Below, in pieces: positions 53,104 through 61,891 of a stretch of 64,000 bases of DNA (position 1 is its first letter; the number at the start of each line of letters is the position of its first letter). Origin of the DNA: Hymenobacter convexus. Lineage in GTDB: Bacteria; Bacteroidota; Bacteroidia; Cytophagales; Hymenobacteraceae. A program made the position numbers and the translations under genes. The stretch lies in assembly GCF_030580955.1 (NCBI RefSeq), contig NZ_JAUQON010000005.1:186001-250000 (forward strand), read 5' to 3'. A model generated the notes under the pieces. The model was given only the letters and a program-made list of their open reading frames with translations. It was not told the origin of the DNA and did not search any database.

Positions 53104-53952
53104 ATGCAACCAACGTTTGTGGTAATGACCGATTTTTCGGACGCCGCCGAGGGCGCCCTGGCGTACGCCACCCGCCTGGCCAACCTGGTAGACGGCCAGC
53201 TGGTGCTGCTGCACGTCCTTGAAGACCAGGTGCCGGTGCTGCTCGAATCGCCGCTGGCGCCGGTGGCCGCGCGGCTCCGTTCGCGGCCACCGGCCAGCCG
53301 CTCGTCTGTGCTGGGCCGGCTCACCTACGAGGCCCGGCAGCTGCCCGTGCCGGCCGAAGCCGAAGTGGCCGACGCGCCGCTGGGCACCGCGCTCCACCGG
53401 CTGATGGCCCACCGCTACCCCCAGCTGCTAGTGCTGGGCCGCGCCCACGCCCACGCCTGGTTTGAGCACCTGCTCACGCAATCGCACCCGGCGGCGGCGG
53501 TGGAAGAAACGCACGTACCGGTGCTGCTGGTGCCCGAAGACTGGCCTTGGTCGGAGCTGCCGCGCCACGCGGTGGTGGCGGCCGACGGCGAACCCCTGCC
53601 CCTGACGGCCGCCTGCCAAAACCTGGCCCCGCTGCTGGCCCGGCTGCCACTCACCACCACGGTGGTACACGTGGCGGCTCACGCCCACGGCCCTTCCCGC
53701 GCCGCCGAGGCCCTGGAAGCCGTGCGGCAAACCAACCTGTTTGGCCCCCTCGATGGCAACAGCGTGTACGACGTGCGCGAGATTGCCCCGGCCGCCGGCC
53801 TGCTGCACGCCGTGCGGGAGCTGGACGCCGACCTGCTGGTGGTGATGCCCCGGCCCCATTCCTTCCCCGGCAGCCTGTTTCACCACGACGTGACGGCCGA
53901 GCTGCTGCGCACCAGCCCCGTGCCCGTGCTGGTGCTGCCCGTTGTGTGGTAA
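53104..53952 (+). CDS. Universal stress protein, tandem UspA domains
   Basis: 282 residues from the ATG at 53104. Starts PTFVVMTDFSDAAEGALAYATRLANLVDGQLVLLHV and ends ADLLVVMPRPHSFPGSLFHHDVTAELLRTSPVPVLVLP. Leads a unit with the PepSY-like gene and mgtA. Confidence 0.92.
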   Translation: MQPTFVVMTDFSDAAEGALAYATRLANLVDGQLVLLHVLEDQVPVLLESPLAPVAARLRSRPPASRSSVLGRLTYEARQLPVPAEAEVADAPLGTALHRLMAHRYPQLLVLGRAHAHAWFEHLLTQSHPAAAVEETHVPVLLVPEDWPWSELPRHAVVAADGEPLPLTAACQNLAPLLARLPLTTTVVHVAAHAHGPSRAAEALEAVRQTNLFGPLDGNSVYDVREIAPAAGLLHAVRELDADLLVVMPRPHSFPGSLFHHDVTAELLRTSPVPVLVLPVVW

Positions 53953-54062
53953 GGCTCCAGGCCAAGCCGGCTTTTAGTCATTTCCGGCTCAGGCTGGCGC
54001 GGGCGCCCGCCTGCTGATGCCGTTTTCCTTCCTCTTTTTCTCACCATTCTTCTTTCATAACC

Positions 54063-54629
54063 ATGAAAACGACTCTGATTACCCTGTTGTTCGCCAGTGC
54101 GTCCTTGGGCGCCGCCTGGGCCCAGGCCCCGGGCACCGCCAAAACCGTCACCATCCACCACGTCAAAAAAGGCCAGGAGCCGCAGAAGGTAATGTCGGCG
54201 CTGGAGAAGGATTTTCCCGGTTCCATTGTCCAGGATATGTCCGCCATTCCCGGCTCCTTGTATGGCCAGGAATGGTCAGTCACCGAGGCAAAGCCCACCG
54301 GAAACCAGGACAACCTGCAGTACTACCAGGTGAATGCCAGCAGCAAAGGCATGAAATACACCGCCGTTTACGACCAGGATGGCAATTTGATTAGCTCGCG
54401 CCGGGTGCTCAAAGACACGCCGTTGCCCATCGAGGCCATGAAAAACGTCGCCACGCAGTTTCCCGACTGGAAGGTGATTGGCAACAAGGAAAAATTCACC
54501 ATCCACAAAGACCACGACAAAGTGGCCTACAAGGTGGAAATCCAGAAAGGCCAGGAAATCAAGAAGGTCTTTCTCGACGAAAACGGCCGCATCACCCGCG
54601 TGGTGAAGAACAACCGGATTCGGATATAG
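54063..54629 (+). CDS. Secreted PepSY-like protein
   Basis: 188 residues. Signal peptide MKTTLITLLFASASLGAAWAQA, then two similar halves (FPGSIVQDMSAIPGSLYGQEWSV and FPDWKVIGNKEKFTIHKDHDKVAYKVEI, both in part) with the alternation of PepSY-like (DUF2874) domains of Bacteroidota. Expected in the periplasm; role unknown, perhaps a modulator of a neighbouring envelope system. Between usp and mgtA. Confidence 0.78.
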   Translation: MKTTLITLLFASASLGAAWAQAPGTAKTVTIHHVKKGQEPQKVMSALEKDFPGSIVQDMSAIPGSLYGQEWSVTEAKPTGNQDNLQYYQVNASSKGMKYTAVYDQDGNLISSRRVLKDTPLPIEAMKNVATQFPDWKVIGNKEKFTIHKDHDKVAYKVEIQKGQEIKKVFLDENGRITRVVKNNRIRI

Positions 54630-54664
54630 TAGCGTCTTTGGCCAGCCATTGTGGCCTCCGATTT

Positions 54665-57313
54665 ATGACTTCGCTTCCCCCTCCGGCTTCGGCTGCTGAT
54701 GACGGCCTCCTGGCCTACTGGGCGCTGCCCAGCGCCGACGTGCTGGCCCGGCTGCGCACCCGCGAAGCCGGCCTGACCACCGCCGAAGCGCAGCAAATCC
54801 GGCAAACCGCCGGCCCCAATACCCTCAAGCCCCACGCGGCCCCGTCGGCGTGGGGCTTGTTTTTTCGGCAGTTCCAGAGCCCGATTTCGCTTATTCTCAT
54901 TGGCGCGGCCGGGCTGTCGTTCTTCCTGCGCGACGTGGTGGACGCCAGCATCATCCTGGTGATTATTCTGGTGAGCGGCGTGCTCAGCTTCAGCCAAGAA
55001 TACGGCGCCTCGGCCGCCATGCAGCAGCTGCTGGCGTTGGTGCAGGTGAAGACGAGCGTGTGGCGCGACGGCCGTGCCCAGCCGCTGCCCGATGAGGCCC
55101 TGGTGCCCGGCGACGTGCTCAGCCTCAGCGCCGGCGACCTAGTGCCCGCCGACTGCCTGTTGCTCAGCAGCAACGAGCTATTTCTCAACGAGGCCACGCT
55201 CACCGGCGAAACTTTCCCGGTGGCCAAGCAGCCCGGCCCCGTGCCGGCCGAAGCCCCGCTGGCCGCCCGTACCAACGTGCTGCTGCTGGGCGCCAGCGTG
55301 GTGAGCGGCAGCGGCACGGCCGTGGTGGTGCGCACCGGCCGCGCCACCGAGCTGGGCCACCTGGCCGCCCGCCTCGAAACCGCCCCGCCGGAAACCGATT
55401 TCGAGCGCGGCATCCGCCGGTTTGGCTACCTGCTGCTGGAGCTGACGCTGGTGCTGGTGCTGCTCATTTTTGCCGGCAACGTGCTGCTGCACAAGCCCGC
55501 GCTGGAAGCGTTTTTGTTTTCGCTAGCCATTGCCGTGGGGCTCACGCCGCAGCTGCTGCCGGCCATTATCAGCATCAACCTGGCGCAGGGCGCGCGCCGC
55601 ATGGCCCGGCAACAGGTAGTGGTGAAGCGGCTGTCCTCGATTGAAAACCTGGGCAGCATGACCGTGCTCTGCACCGACAAAACCGGCACCCTCACCGACG
55701 GCACCGTGCGCGTGGCCCGCATCATCGACCTGCACGGGCAGCCTGCGCCGGTGGTGCAGCGGCTGGCCAAAATCAACGCCCAGTTGCAACAGGGCTTCCG
55801 CAACCCGCTCGATGCGGCCATCCTGGCCTTCGCGCCCGACGACGTGGCCGCCTGCCCGCGCCTCGACGAGATTCCCTACGACTTTATCCGCAAGCGCCTC
55901 ACCATCCTCACCGAGCTCGACGGCCAGCCCCTGATGGTGACCAAGGGTGCCGTACCCAACGTGCTGGCCGTGTGCCAGTGGGCCGATGCCGGCGGCCCCA
56001 CCCCCGAGCCGTTGGCGGGCTATGCTGATGAGATTCAGCGCCGGTTTGAGGAGTTGAGCGCGCAGGGGTTTCGCACGCTGGGGCTGGCCATCAAGGCCAC
56101 CGGCGGCCGGCGCGATATCAGCGCGGCCGACGAAACGGGCATGACCTTTCGGGGCTTCATCACCCTGTTCGATTCGCCCAAGGAAGGCATTCGCCACACC
56201 CTCGACCAGCTGGAGGAACTGGGCATTCAGCTGAAAATGATAACCGGCGATAACGCCCTGGTGGCCGCCGCCGTGGCCAAAACCGTGGACATCAACGGGG
56301 CCGGCGAGGTGCTGACCGGCGAGGCCCTGCGCCAGCTGAGCCCGGAGGCGCTGCGCCACCAAGTGGCCCGCGTGCACGTGTTTGCCGAAATCGAGCCCAA
56401 CCAGAAGGAAACTCTGATTCGGGCCCTGCAGCAGGCCGGCTACGTGGTGGGCTACCTCGGCGACGGCATCAACGACGCCAGCGCGCTGCACGCGGCCGAC
56501 GTGGGCATTTCCGTCGATTCGGCCGTGAATGTGGCCAAGGAGTCGGCCGATATTGTGCTCTTGCAACACGATTTGAAAGTATTGGTACAGGGCGTGCGCG
56601 AGGGCCGACGCACTTTTGCCAACACCATGAAATACCTCTTCATGGCCACCAGCGCCAACTTCGGCAACATGCTAAGCATGGCCGGGGCGTCGGTGTTTCT
56701 GGCGTTTCTGCCGCTGCTGCCGGGCCAGATTCTGCTCACCAACCTGCTCACCGACCTGCCGGAAATGACCATCTCGTCGGACAACGTGGAGCCGGCCGCC
56801 GTGCGCCAGCCCGCCCGCTGGGACCTGGCTTTCATCCGGCGCTTCATGCTCACGTTCGGCCTGCTCAGCTCGGTGTTCGATTTTCTGAGCTTCGGGCTGC
56901 TGCTCTGGGGCTTTGGGGCCGGGCCCACGCTGTTTCGCACGGGCTGGTTTGTCGAGTCGGTGCTCTCGGCCTCCGTCATCGTGCTGGTGGTGCGCACGCG
57001 GCGCGTTTTCTACCGCAGCCGGCCGGGCAAGTGGCTGCTGCTGAGCACGGCGGCCGTGGGCGCGGCGGTGCTGCTGCTGCCGCTGAGCCCGCTGGCGCGG
57101 GTGCTGGGTTTCGCGCCGCTGCCGCTGGCTTTGTACGGCGCCATTCTCGGCATCGTGGCCACCTACGCGCTGGCCGCCGAGGCGCTGAAGCAGTGGTTTT
57201 ACCGGCGGTATGCGCGGCGCGCGGCTACGCGCGGGGGGTGGAAAGCCAGCACATACACGCCCATCACCCAGCCCACCGAACCCAGCCAGCCGGCCAGCGC
57301 ATCGCTCGGATAG
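54665..57313 (+). CDS. mgtA: Magnesium-type P-type ATPase (MgtA-like)
   Basis: 882 residues from the ATG at 54665. Phosphorylation motif CTDKTGTLTDG (Asp338), actuator TLTGETFPV, helix-4 GLTPQLLPAIISINLAQGA (LTPxxLP as in MgtA/MgtB), hinge GDGINDASAL and the Mg-pump segment FANTMKYLFMATSANFGNMLSM (in part). Imports Mg2+ when it is scarce. The family normally ends near WFYRRY; here about 33 further residues (ARRAATRGGWKAS...) read antisense through the end of the convergent phosphatase gene. Confidence 0.92.
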   Translation: MTSLPPPASAADDGLLAYWALPSADVLARLRTREAGLTTAEAQQIRQTAGPNTLKPHAAPSAWGLFFRQFQSPISLILIGAAGLSFFLRDVVDASIILVIILVSGVLSFSQEYGASAAMQQLLALVQVKTSVWRDGRAQPLPDEALVPGDVLSLSAGDLVPADCLLLSSNELFLNEATLTGETFPVAKQPGPVPAEAPLAARTNVLLLGASVVSGSGTAVVVRTGRATELGHLAARLETAPPETDFERGIRRFGYLLLELTLVLVLLIFAGNVLLHKPALEAFLFSLAIAVGLTPQLLPAIISINLAQGARRMARQQVVVKRLSSIENLGSMTVLCTDKTGTLTDGTVRVARIIDLHGQPAPVVQRLAKINAQLQQGFRNPLDAAILAFAPDDVAACPRLDEIPYDFIRKRLTILTELDGQPLMVTKGAVPNVLAVCQWADAGGPTPEPLAGYADEIQRRFEELSAQGFRTLGLAIKATGGRRDISAADETGMTFRGFITLFDSPKEGIRHTLDQLEELGIQLKMITGDNALVAAAVAKTVDINGAGEVLTGEALRQLSPEALRHQVARVHVFAEIEPNQKETLIRALQQAGYVVGYLGDGINDASALHAADVGISVDSAVNVAKESADIVLLQHDLKVLVQGVREGRRTFANTMKYLFMATSANFGNMLSMAGASVFLAFLPLLPGQILLTNLLTDLPEMTISSDNVEPAAVRQPARWDLAFIRRFMLTFGLLSSVFDFLSFGLLLWGFGAGPTLFRTGWFVESVLSASVIVLVVRTRRVFYRSRPGKWLLLSTAAVGAAVLLLPLSPLARVLGFAPLPLALYGAILGIVATYALAAEALKQWFYRRYARRAATRGGWKASTYTPITQPTEPSQPASASLG

Positions 57314-57906
57314 TGCGCGCCGAGGTACACCCGCGCTGCGCCCATGGTGCCCGTCCAGCCCGCGCCCAGCCCCACCGCCAGCCAGCGCCAGCGCGAAGGC
57401 CAGAGCAGCAAAACCACGCTGGTAGCCAGCGCGGCCGAGGCAATGGCGTGCCCGCTAGGGAAGGAGTAGGCCGTGGCCCGAATCGGGGATTTCATCAGCG
57501 GGCGCCACTCCTGGGGGCGGGTGCGCTGCAACAGCGCTTTGCCGGCCAGCTCCAGCAGCCACGCCCCGGCCATGCCGGTGCCCACCAGCCCGGCCTGCCA
57601 GCGGCGGCGATTCAGCAGCAGCCCGCCCAGCAGGCCCAGGCCCACGGCACCCATGCCCACCGGGCCGCCCACGTGCGAAAGCCAGGTTGCCGCCCTATCG
57701 AGTTTCGGGTTGCGGTGGGCTTGCAGCCAGGCAAATAGCTTTTCGTCGGGCGCAAAGCCTTTTGGGTCACGAATGTCTTTAGCCAATTTGAGGCAGGCCA
57801 GCCACGGCAGCGCCCAGCCCAGGCCCCTCAGGGCCGCGCGGGGTGCGCGCGGTAGCCAACGGGGCGCTGGGTGTTCGTTTTGAATAAGGGCGGAGGTAGA
57901 CGTCAT
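57199..57906 (-). CDS. PAP2-superfamily membrane phosphatase
   Basis: 235 residues with five to six membrane segments and the three phosphatase motifs KALLQRTRP, YSFPSGHA and ARVYLGAHYPSD. Likely dephosphorylates lipid phosphates (phosphatidate, undecaprenyl-PP or similar) on the outer side of the inner membrane. Convergent with mgtA and overlapping its 3' end by 115 bases. Confidence 0.9.
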   Translation of the reverse strand: MTSTSALIQNEHPAPRWLPRAPRAALRGLGWALPWLACLKLAKDIRDPKGFAPDEKLFAWLQAHRNPKLDRAATWLSHVGGPVGMGAVGLGLLGGLLLNRRRWQAGLVGTGMAGAWLLELAGKALLQRTRPQEWRPLMKSPIRATAYSFPSGHAIASAALATSVVLLLWPSRWRWLAVGLGAGWTGTMGAARVYLGAHYPSDALAGWLGSVGWVMGVYVLAFHPPRVAARRAYRR

Positions 57907-57951
57907 AGCAGTGGTTTATGAATGGCTCTGACTATACGCCTGTACCAAAAG

Positions 57952-58051
57952 GAACGGTCATGCTGAGCGGAGTCGAAGCATCTCTCCCGCAATACTAAAA
58001 TTAATTAGTTGCGCAGTAGAGATGCTTCGACTCCGCTCAGCATGACCGTTC
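57952..58051. repeat. GTCATGCTGAGCG-class hairpin repeat
   Basis: Perfect 34-base arms at 57952-57985 and 58018-58051. The arm reads GAGCGGAGTCGAAG with the complementary changes on the other side. Between the PAP2 phosphatase and an mlaE paralogue, and thus at the 3' end of the minus-strand BON-usp unit. Confidence 0.92.
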
Positions 58052-58074
58052 TAAGCAGTTTTTGACCAGTCCCC

Positions 58075-58833
58075 TCAATTAATCCCCAGAATGGTGCTGA
58101 CTTGCACGGTCAGCAAATCGAGCACGAAGACGACCAGCGAGGCCACCACCACGGCCGAGTTGGCGGCCCGGCCCACGCCTTCGGTGCCTTCCACGGCGTA
58201 GTAGCCTTTGTAGCAGCCGATGAGCCCGATGGCGAAGCCGAAAAAGACAGATTTGACCAGGGCTTCCAGCACGTGGCCCACGGTGAGCTTCTTCAAAATG
58301 TCGCTGGCAAAGAGCTCCACCGTGGTGTCGCCGTGCAGGCTGATGCCCAGGTAGGCCCCGGTTAAGCTAAAGCCGTCGGCCAGCACCGAGAGCACCGGCA
58401 CCATGAGCGTGGCGGCCACTACCCGCGTCACCACCAGGTATTTGAAGGGGTTGGCGCCCGATACTTCCATGGCGTCAATCTGCTCGGTCACGCGCATCGA
58501 GCCCAGCTCGGCCCCAATGTTGGAGCTGACCTTGCCGGCCACCATCAGGCCCGTGATGAGCGGCCCCATCTCGCGAATGATGCTGATGCCCACCATGGAC
58601 GGAATCCACGACTCGGCCCCGAACTGCACCATGACGGGCCGCAGCCGCATGGTGATGACCAGGCCCATGATGAAGGCTGTGATGCCCACCAGCAGCAGCG
58701 ACTGGTAGCCCACCGCAAAGCACTGGCGCACCAGCTCGCCCCACTCAAAAGCCCCCCGAAACGCCTCGCGGAAGAACCGCCCGGCAAAGCGGGTGAGCAG
58801 GCCGGTTTGGGGCAGGAGCGAGTTGTCGTTCAC
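58075..58833 (-). CDS. Second MlaE-type permease without its own ATPase
   Basis: 252 residues, clearly a paralogue of the MlaE at 37768: EMGPLITGLMVAGKVSSNIGAELGSM and EQIDAMEVSGANPFKYLVVTR (in part) are shared. No mlaF or mlaD gene is adjacent; it would have to use MlaF/MlaD encoded elsewhere (for example at 38539 and 39500) or have another role. It is 58 bases downstream of a small gene in the BON-usp unit, so it is probably co-regulated with stress genes. Confidence 0.9.
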   Translation of the reverse strand: MNDNSLLPQTGLLTRFAGRFFREAFRGAFEWGELVRQCFAVGYQSLLLVGITAFIMGLVITMRLRPVMVQFGAESWIPSMVGISIIREMGPLITGLMVAGKVSSNIGAELGSMRVTEQIDAMEVSGANPFKYLVVTRVVAATLMVPVLSVLADGFSLTGAYLGISLHGDTTVELFASDILKKLTVGHVLEALVKSVFFGFAIGLIGCYKGYYAVEGTEGVGRAANSAVVVASLVVFVLDLLTVQVSTILGIN

Positions 58834-58891
58834 GGCAGAAAGCCCGCGGCAGGTCGGTTGGCAGTCAAGGCAGTGGGTGGGGGCTTAATGG

Positions 58892-59215
58892 CTATTGGGC
58901 TGCGGCGGTTTCGGGCGGCGCGAGCAGGCGCACCAGCTCCGATACCCGGGCGTCGTCGTCGCTGCCGTAGCCGTTGATGAGCACGCCCTTTACGGCGCTG
59001 TCCGACTCGATGGCGTAAATCACGCACTCGTCGGCCGGATTGGAATCGCCCTCGAACCGGTACACCTCGCGGATGTGGAAGCGGGCCGGATTCACCCGAA
59101 TGTCCAGGTTGGGGTTGGGCTGCTGGGCGCCGGTCAGGTTGTAGTCGTGCACGTAGCCGCGCCGGGCCAGGTCGCGCAGGGCCGCGCTTTCCGAATCAAA
59201 CGTTTTAGGCTGCAT
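58892..59215 (-). CDS. Small conserved hypothetical protein
   Basis: 107 residues, MQPKTFDSESAALRDLARRG...YVHDYNLTG...HIREVYRFEGDSNPADECVIYAIESDSAVKGVLINGYG (in parts). Similar small proteins in Bacteroidota are often auto-labelled phosphoribosylpyrophosphate synthetase-like, but no PRPP-synthetase domain is present and that name should not be trusted. Cytoplasmic. Within the BON-usp unit, 79 bases after usp. Confidence 0.7.
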   Translation of the reverse strand: MQPKTFDSESAALRDLARRGYVHDYNLTGAQQPNPNLDIRVNPARFHIREVYRFEGDSNPADECVIYAIESDSAVKGVLINGYGSDDDARVSELVRLLAPPETAAAQ

Positions 59216-59294
59216 GGTATTGGGTGATAAATGGATAGGAACGATGTATGAAGTAGCCGTTACGGTTTTGGCCAATTTCCCATTCAGCTGAATC

Positions 59295-60119
59295 CTATTC
59301 TTCGGCGGGCAGCACCAGCACGGGAATTGGGCTTTCCTGCAGGAGCCGGGCCGTGACGCTGCGGTGGAACAGGCTGCCCAGGAAGCTGTGGCGCCGCGCC
59401 ACCACCACCAGCAGGTCGGCTGCCTGCCGCGCCGCCTCTTCCAAAATGCCGCGCAGGACATCGCGGTGGTACACCTCGTGCAGCTGGCTGGCCGTCAGGG
59501 GGGCTTCGGGCAGGTCGTTTTCGGCAATGGTTTCCAGCACGGTGGCTACCTCGGGCCGCGCGTGCTCGTCGTCGGTCACGTGCACCACGTCGAGGGTGCC
59601 GCCGGTAGCCGCCAGCAGGTGTTGCACCGCGCTTTGGTGCACGCCCAGGCGGAAATGGTGGCCATCGACGGCCAGCAGCAGGCGGCGGGGCGGAAATTTA
59701 TCCCAGCCCGGGCCGGGCACCACCAGCAGCGGAAACGGCACGTGCCGCAGCAGGCGCGTGGCCGTGCGCGTGAGCACCTCGGGCGGCGCGCCCTCGTAGC
59801 CGGGGCGCCCCAGCAGCAATAGCAGCGGGTCCCGCTCCCGGACAACTTCCCGCACGGCATCGGCCAGGGCGTCATTCGAGATGTCGACTTCGGTGGGCAC
59901 CGGCTGCTCGGCGGCCAGCTTTTCCAGGGCGTAAAAGGTTTTCAGCTCACCCCGCCAGGTGTGGTGTTCCCGGAATTCTTCGGGGGCCAGCAGGGCGTCG
60001 TGGTGCACGTGCACCAGCAGCAGGTGCGCCCGCAGCGGCACCGCCAGCCCGGCCGCGTAGGAGAGCGTCCGGTTCGAAACGGCGAAAAAATCGGTCAGAA
60101 CTGCAAGGCAGGGCGACAT
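59295..60119 (-). CDS. Universal stress protein, tandem UspA domains
   Basis: 274 residues. PCLAVLTDFFAVSNRTLSYAAGLAVPLRAHLLLVHV at the start and VVVARRHSFLGSLFHRSVTARLLQESPIPVLVLP at the end. The closest relative in the window is the Usp at 29777. It follows the second BON gene by 39 bases. Confidence 0.92.
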   Translation of the reverse strand: MSPCLAVLTDFFAVSNRTLSYAAGLAVPLRAHLLLVHVHHDALLAPEEFREHHTWRGELKTFYALEKLAAEQPVPTEVDISNDALADAVREVVRERDPLLLLLGRPGYEGAPPEVLTRTATRLLRHVPFPLLVVPGPGWDKFPPRRLLLAVDGHHFRLGVHQSAVQHLLAATGGTLDVVHVTDDEHARPEVATVLETIAENDLPEAPLTASQLHEVYHRDVLRGILEEAARQAADLLVVVARRHSFLGSLFHRSVTARLLQESPIPVLVLPAEE

Positions 60120-60158
60120 AATCAGGAAGCATTAGAGGTTGAAAAAGCGGGCGCGCCG

Positions 60159-61604
60159 CTACGCCGGGCGCACCTGCAAGTCGTTGTTCACGAAGCAGGC
60201 GCCGGCCTCGTAGGCCTCAAACCCAGCCTGTTCGCGCTCAAACCAGCTGTCGACCGTGCCCGTCAGGGTCACCACTTCGTTCTCGGCCTTCACGTGCACG
60301 TCCTGGTGGTAGAGCTCGGCCGACCAGTGCAGGCGCCGCCGGATGCGCTCGGCCAGGGCCCGGTCGGGGTTGAGCGGGGCCGGCTGCCGTCGCCCCGGGC
60401 CGGGGTTCGGGAGGCGCAGCCCGGTGGCGCAGGTGGTGCCCGCCACCACCAGGCGGTTGGCCACTTCGGCCACCCCGCCAATGCCGGCGGCCACGTCGGT
60501 GGCGTGTTCCTGCTCGAAGTGGTTGCCCACGTGGCCATCCAAATAGGCCTTGCCGTTGAGCACCACCACGCCCAGGCCAAAGTCGGCCAGGTAGGGGTCC
60601 CGGGCCAGGGCGTCCTTGATGTTCTGGCGAATCTCGGGGTCGAAAAGGGTGTGCGGCGGGCGCACTTTCAGGCGGTTCTGTACGTCCCACACGCCTACCA
60701 CGTGGCGGGCGTCCTGCTCAGCGTCGAGCTTGGCGCGCAGGTTGCCCACGGTGCCCGAAAGCGTGACGTAGCCGTGGTACACCTGCACGGCGGGCGCGGC
60801 GGAGCGCACGCGCGGGTCGTAGCGGAAAGCGGTGCGCACGGCCTGGGCAATGTCCTCGTCGGCGCGGGCCGCGAACTTTTCGCGCCGCAGGCCGCCCACC
60901 AGCGCCCAGTCGGCCACAAACAAATCGTGCGCATCCACCTGCCGGGCCCCGGCCTGATACGCCAGGCTGATAAGCCGTTCCTTCTCGCTGGCCGAGCCCA
61001 CGGTGCCCGACAGCCGCACGGCCCGGTGCTGGGTGAGCACGTCCACCAGCGCGCCGTTCACCCGAATGTCCCAGTCGAGCAGTTCCCGAATTTCGGTGGT
61101 GATTTCCTCGTCCGAATTCAGGTTTTCGCCGCCGCGCACCTGCAGCTCGGTCACGTCGAGGCGGTGCACGCCGCGCACGCCGCGCAACACGCGCAGCACC
61201 AGCTGTTTCTCCATCCAGTTTTGCACCGCGCCACTCACCGTCACGCCGCCGTCGGCCACGGTGCAGGTCACGTTATAGTCGCTGGTGGCGGGGTCGTGGG
61301 CCAGGGCGCGCCCCACGTGGCGGCGCAGCTCGGCATCGGAGATTTCCGGCGTGCGAATGGCTACTTCGTTGAGCACGGCGCGCACCCCGCGCACGGCCAG
61401 CGCAATTTCTTCGGCCCGCTGCCTGGCCAGCAGGTTGTCGGTGAAGCCGGTCAGCTCCACCACGCCGTCGTGGGTCACCACGTCGATGAGATGGGCCGAA
61501 ACGCCGCGCCGCGTTTCAAACAGCGTTTCGATGGCCGCTGTGATGTCGGCGTCTGCCACTTTTTCATTCGCAGCAGTTTGCGTCGGGTGTTCAATGGTTT
61601 CCAT
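60159..61604 (-). CDS. Protein with six BON domains (paralogue)
   Basis: 481 residues, the same domain order as the protein at 28037 with conserved details such as SWFEREQAGFEAYEAGACFVNNDLQVRP at the C-terminus against SWLERQQAAREAHEVGARDVNNHLRVWR (each in part). No signal peptide. Preceded by a small membrane protein gene and followed by usp, mirroring the plus-strand locus. Confidence 0.88.
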   Translation of the reverse strand: METIEHPTQTAANEKVADADITAAIETLFETRRGVSAHLIDVVTHDGVVELTGFTDNLLARQRAEEIALAVRGVRAVLNEVAIRTPEISDAELRRHVGRALAHDPATSDYNVTCTVADGGVTVSGAVQNWMEKQLVLRVLRGVRGVHRLDVTELQVRGGENLNSDEEITTEIRELLDWDIRVNGALVDVLTQHRAVRLSGTVGSASEKERLISLAYQAGARQVDAHDLFVADWALVGGLRREKFAARADEDIAQAVRTAFRYDPRVRSAAPAVQVYHGYVTLSGTVGNLRAKLDAEQDARHVVGVWDVQNRLKVRPPHTLFDPEIRQNIKDALARDPYLADFGLGVVVLNGKAYLDGHVGNHFEQEHATDVAAGIGGVAEVANRLVVAGTTCATGLRLPNPGPGRRQPAPLNPDRALAERIRRRLHWSAELYHQDVHVKAENEVVTLTGTVDSWFEREQAGFEAYEAGACFVNNDLQVRPA

Positions 61605-61676
61605 GAGCGGGGAGGGAGGGTGAGAAAAAAACAGGCTGCGTGCACGCCATGGTGCTGCTGCCGAGGGGGCCGGCTG

Positions 61677-61787
61677 CTACCAACGGGACCGCCGTCGCTC
61701 GCCCAGCCACGCCAGCACCACGGGCAGGAAGACCATGAGCCCGACGGCGAGCAGCAGCTTAAAGAAGGCTTCGTAAAGAATTTCCAT
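61677..61787 (-). CDS. 36-residue single-helix membrane microprotein
   Basis: MEILYEAFFKLLLAVGLMVFLPVVLAWLGERRRSRW: one membrane helix and a basic tail. The position mirrors the 33-residue protein at 27859, both being first genes of BON-usp units, though sequences are unrelated. Start at 61787 is about 50 bases downstream of the putative -7 element. Confidence 0.5.
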   Translation of the reverse strand: MEILYEAFFKLLLAVGLMVFLPVVLAWLGERRRSRW

Positions 61788-61891
61788 GGCGGTGGTTGCA
61801 ACACGAGCCGTATGTGCGCCGGTGAGCCAGCGGGATGGCGTAAATTTCCGCGATTCGCCCCCCCAACGCATTGCCCACAATCAGGTTAGCG

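Noticed and set aside
58892..59215. Naming this gene a phosphoribosylpyrophosphate synthetase
   Set aside because: It lacks the PRPP-synthetase fold and is only 107 residues; the name is a common automatic label without support in the sequence.
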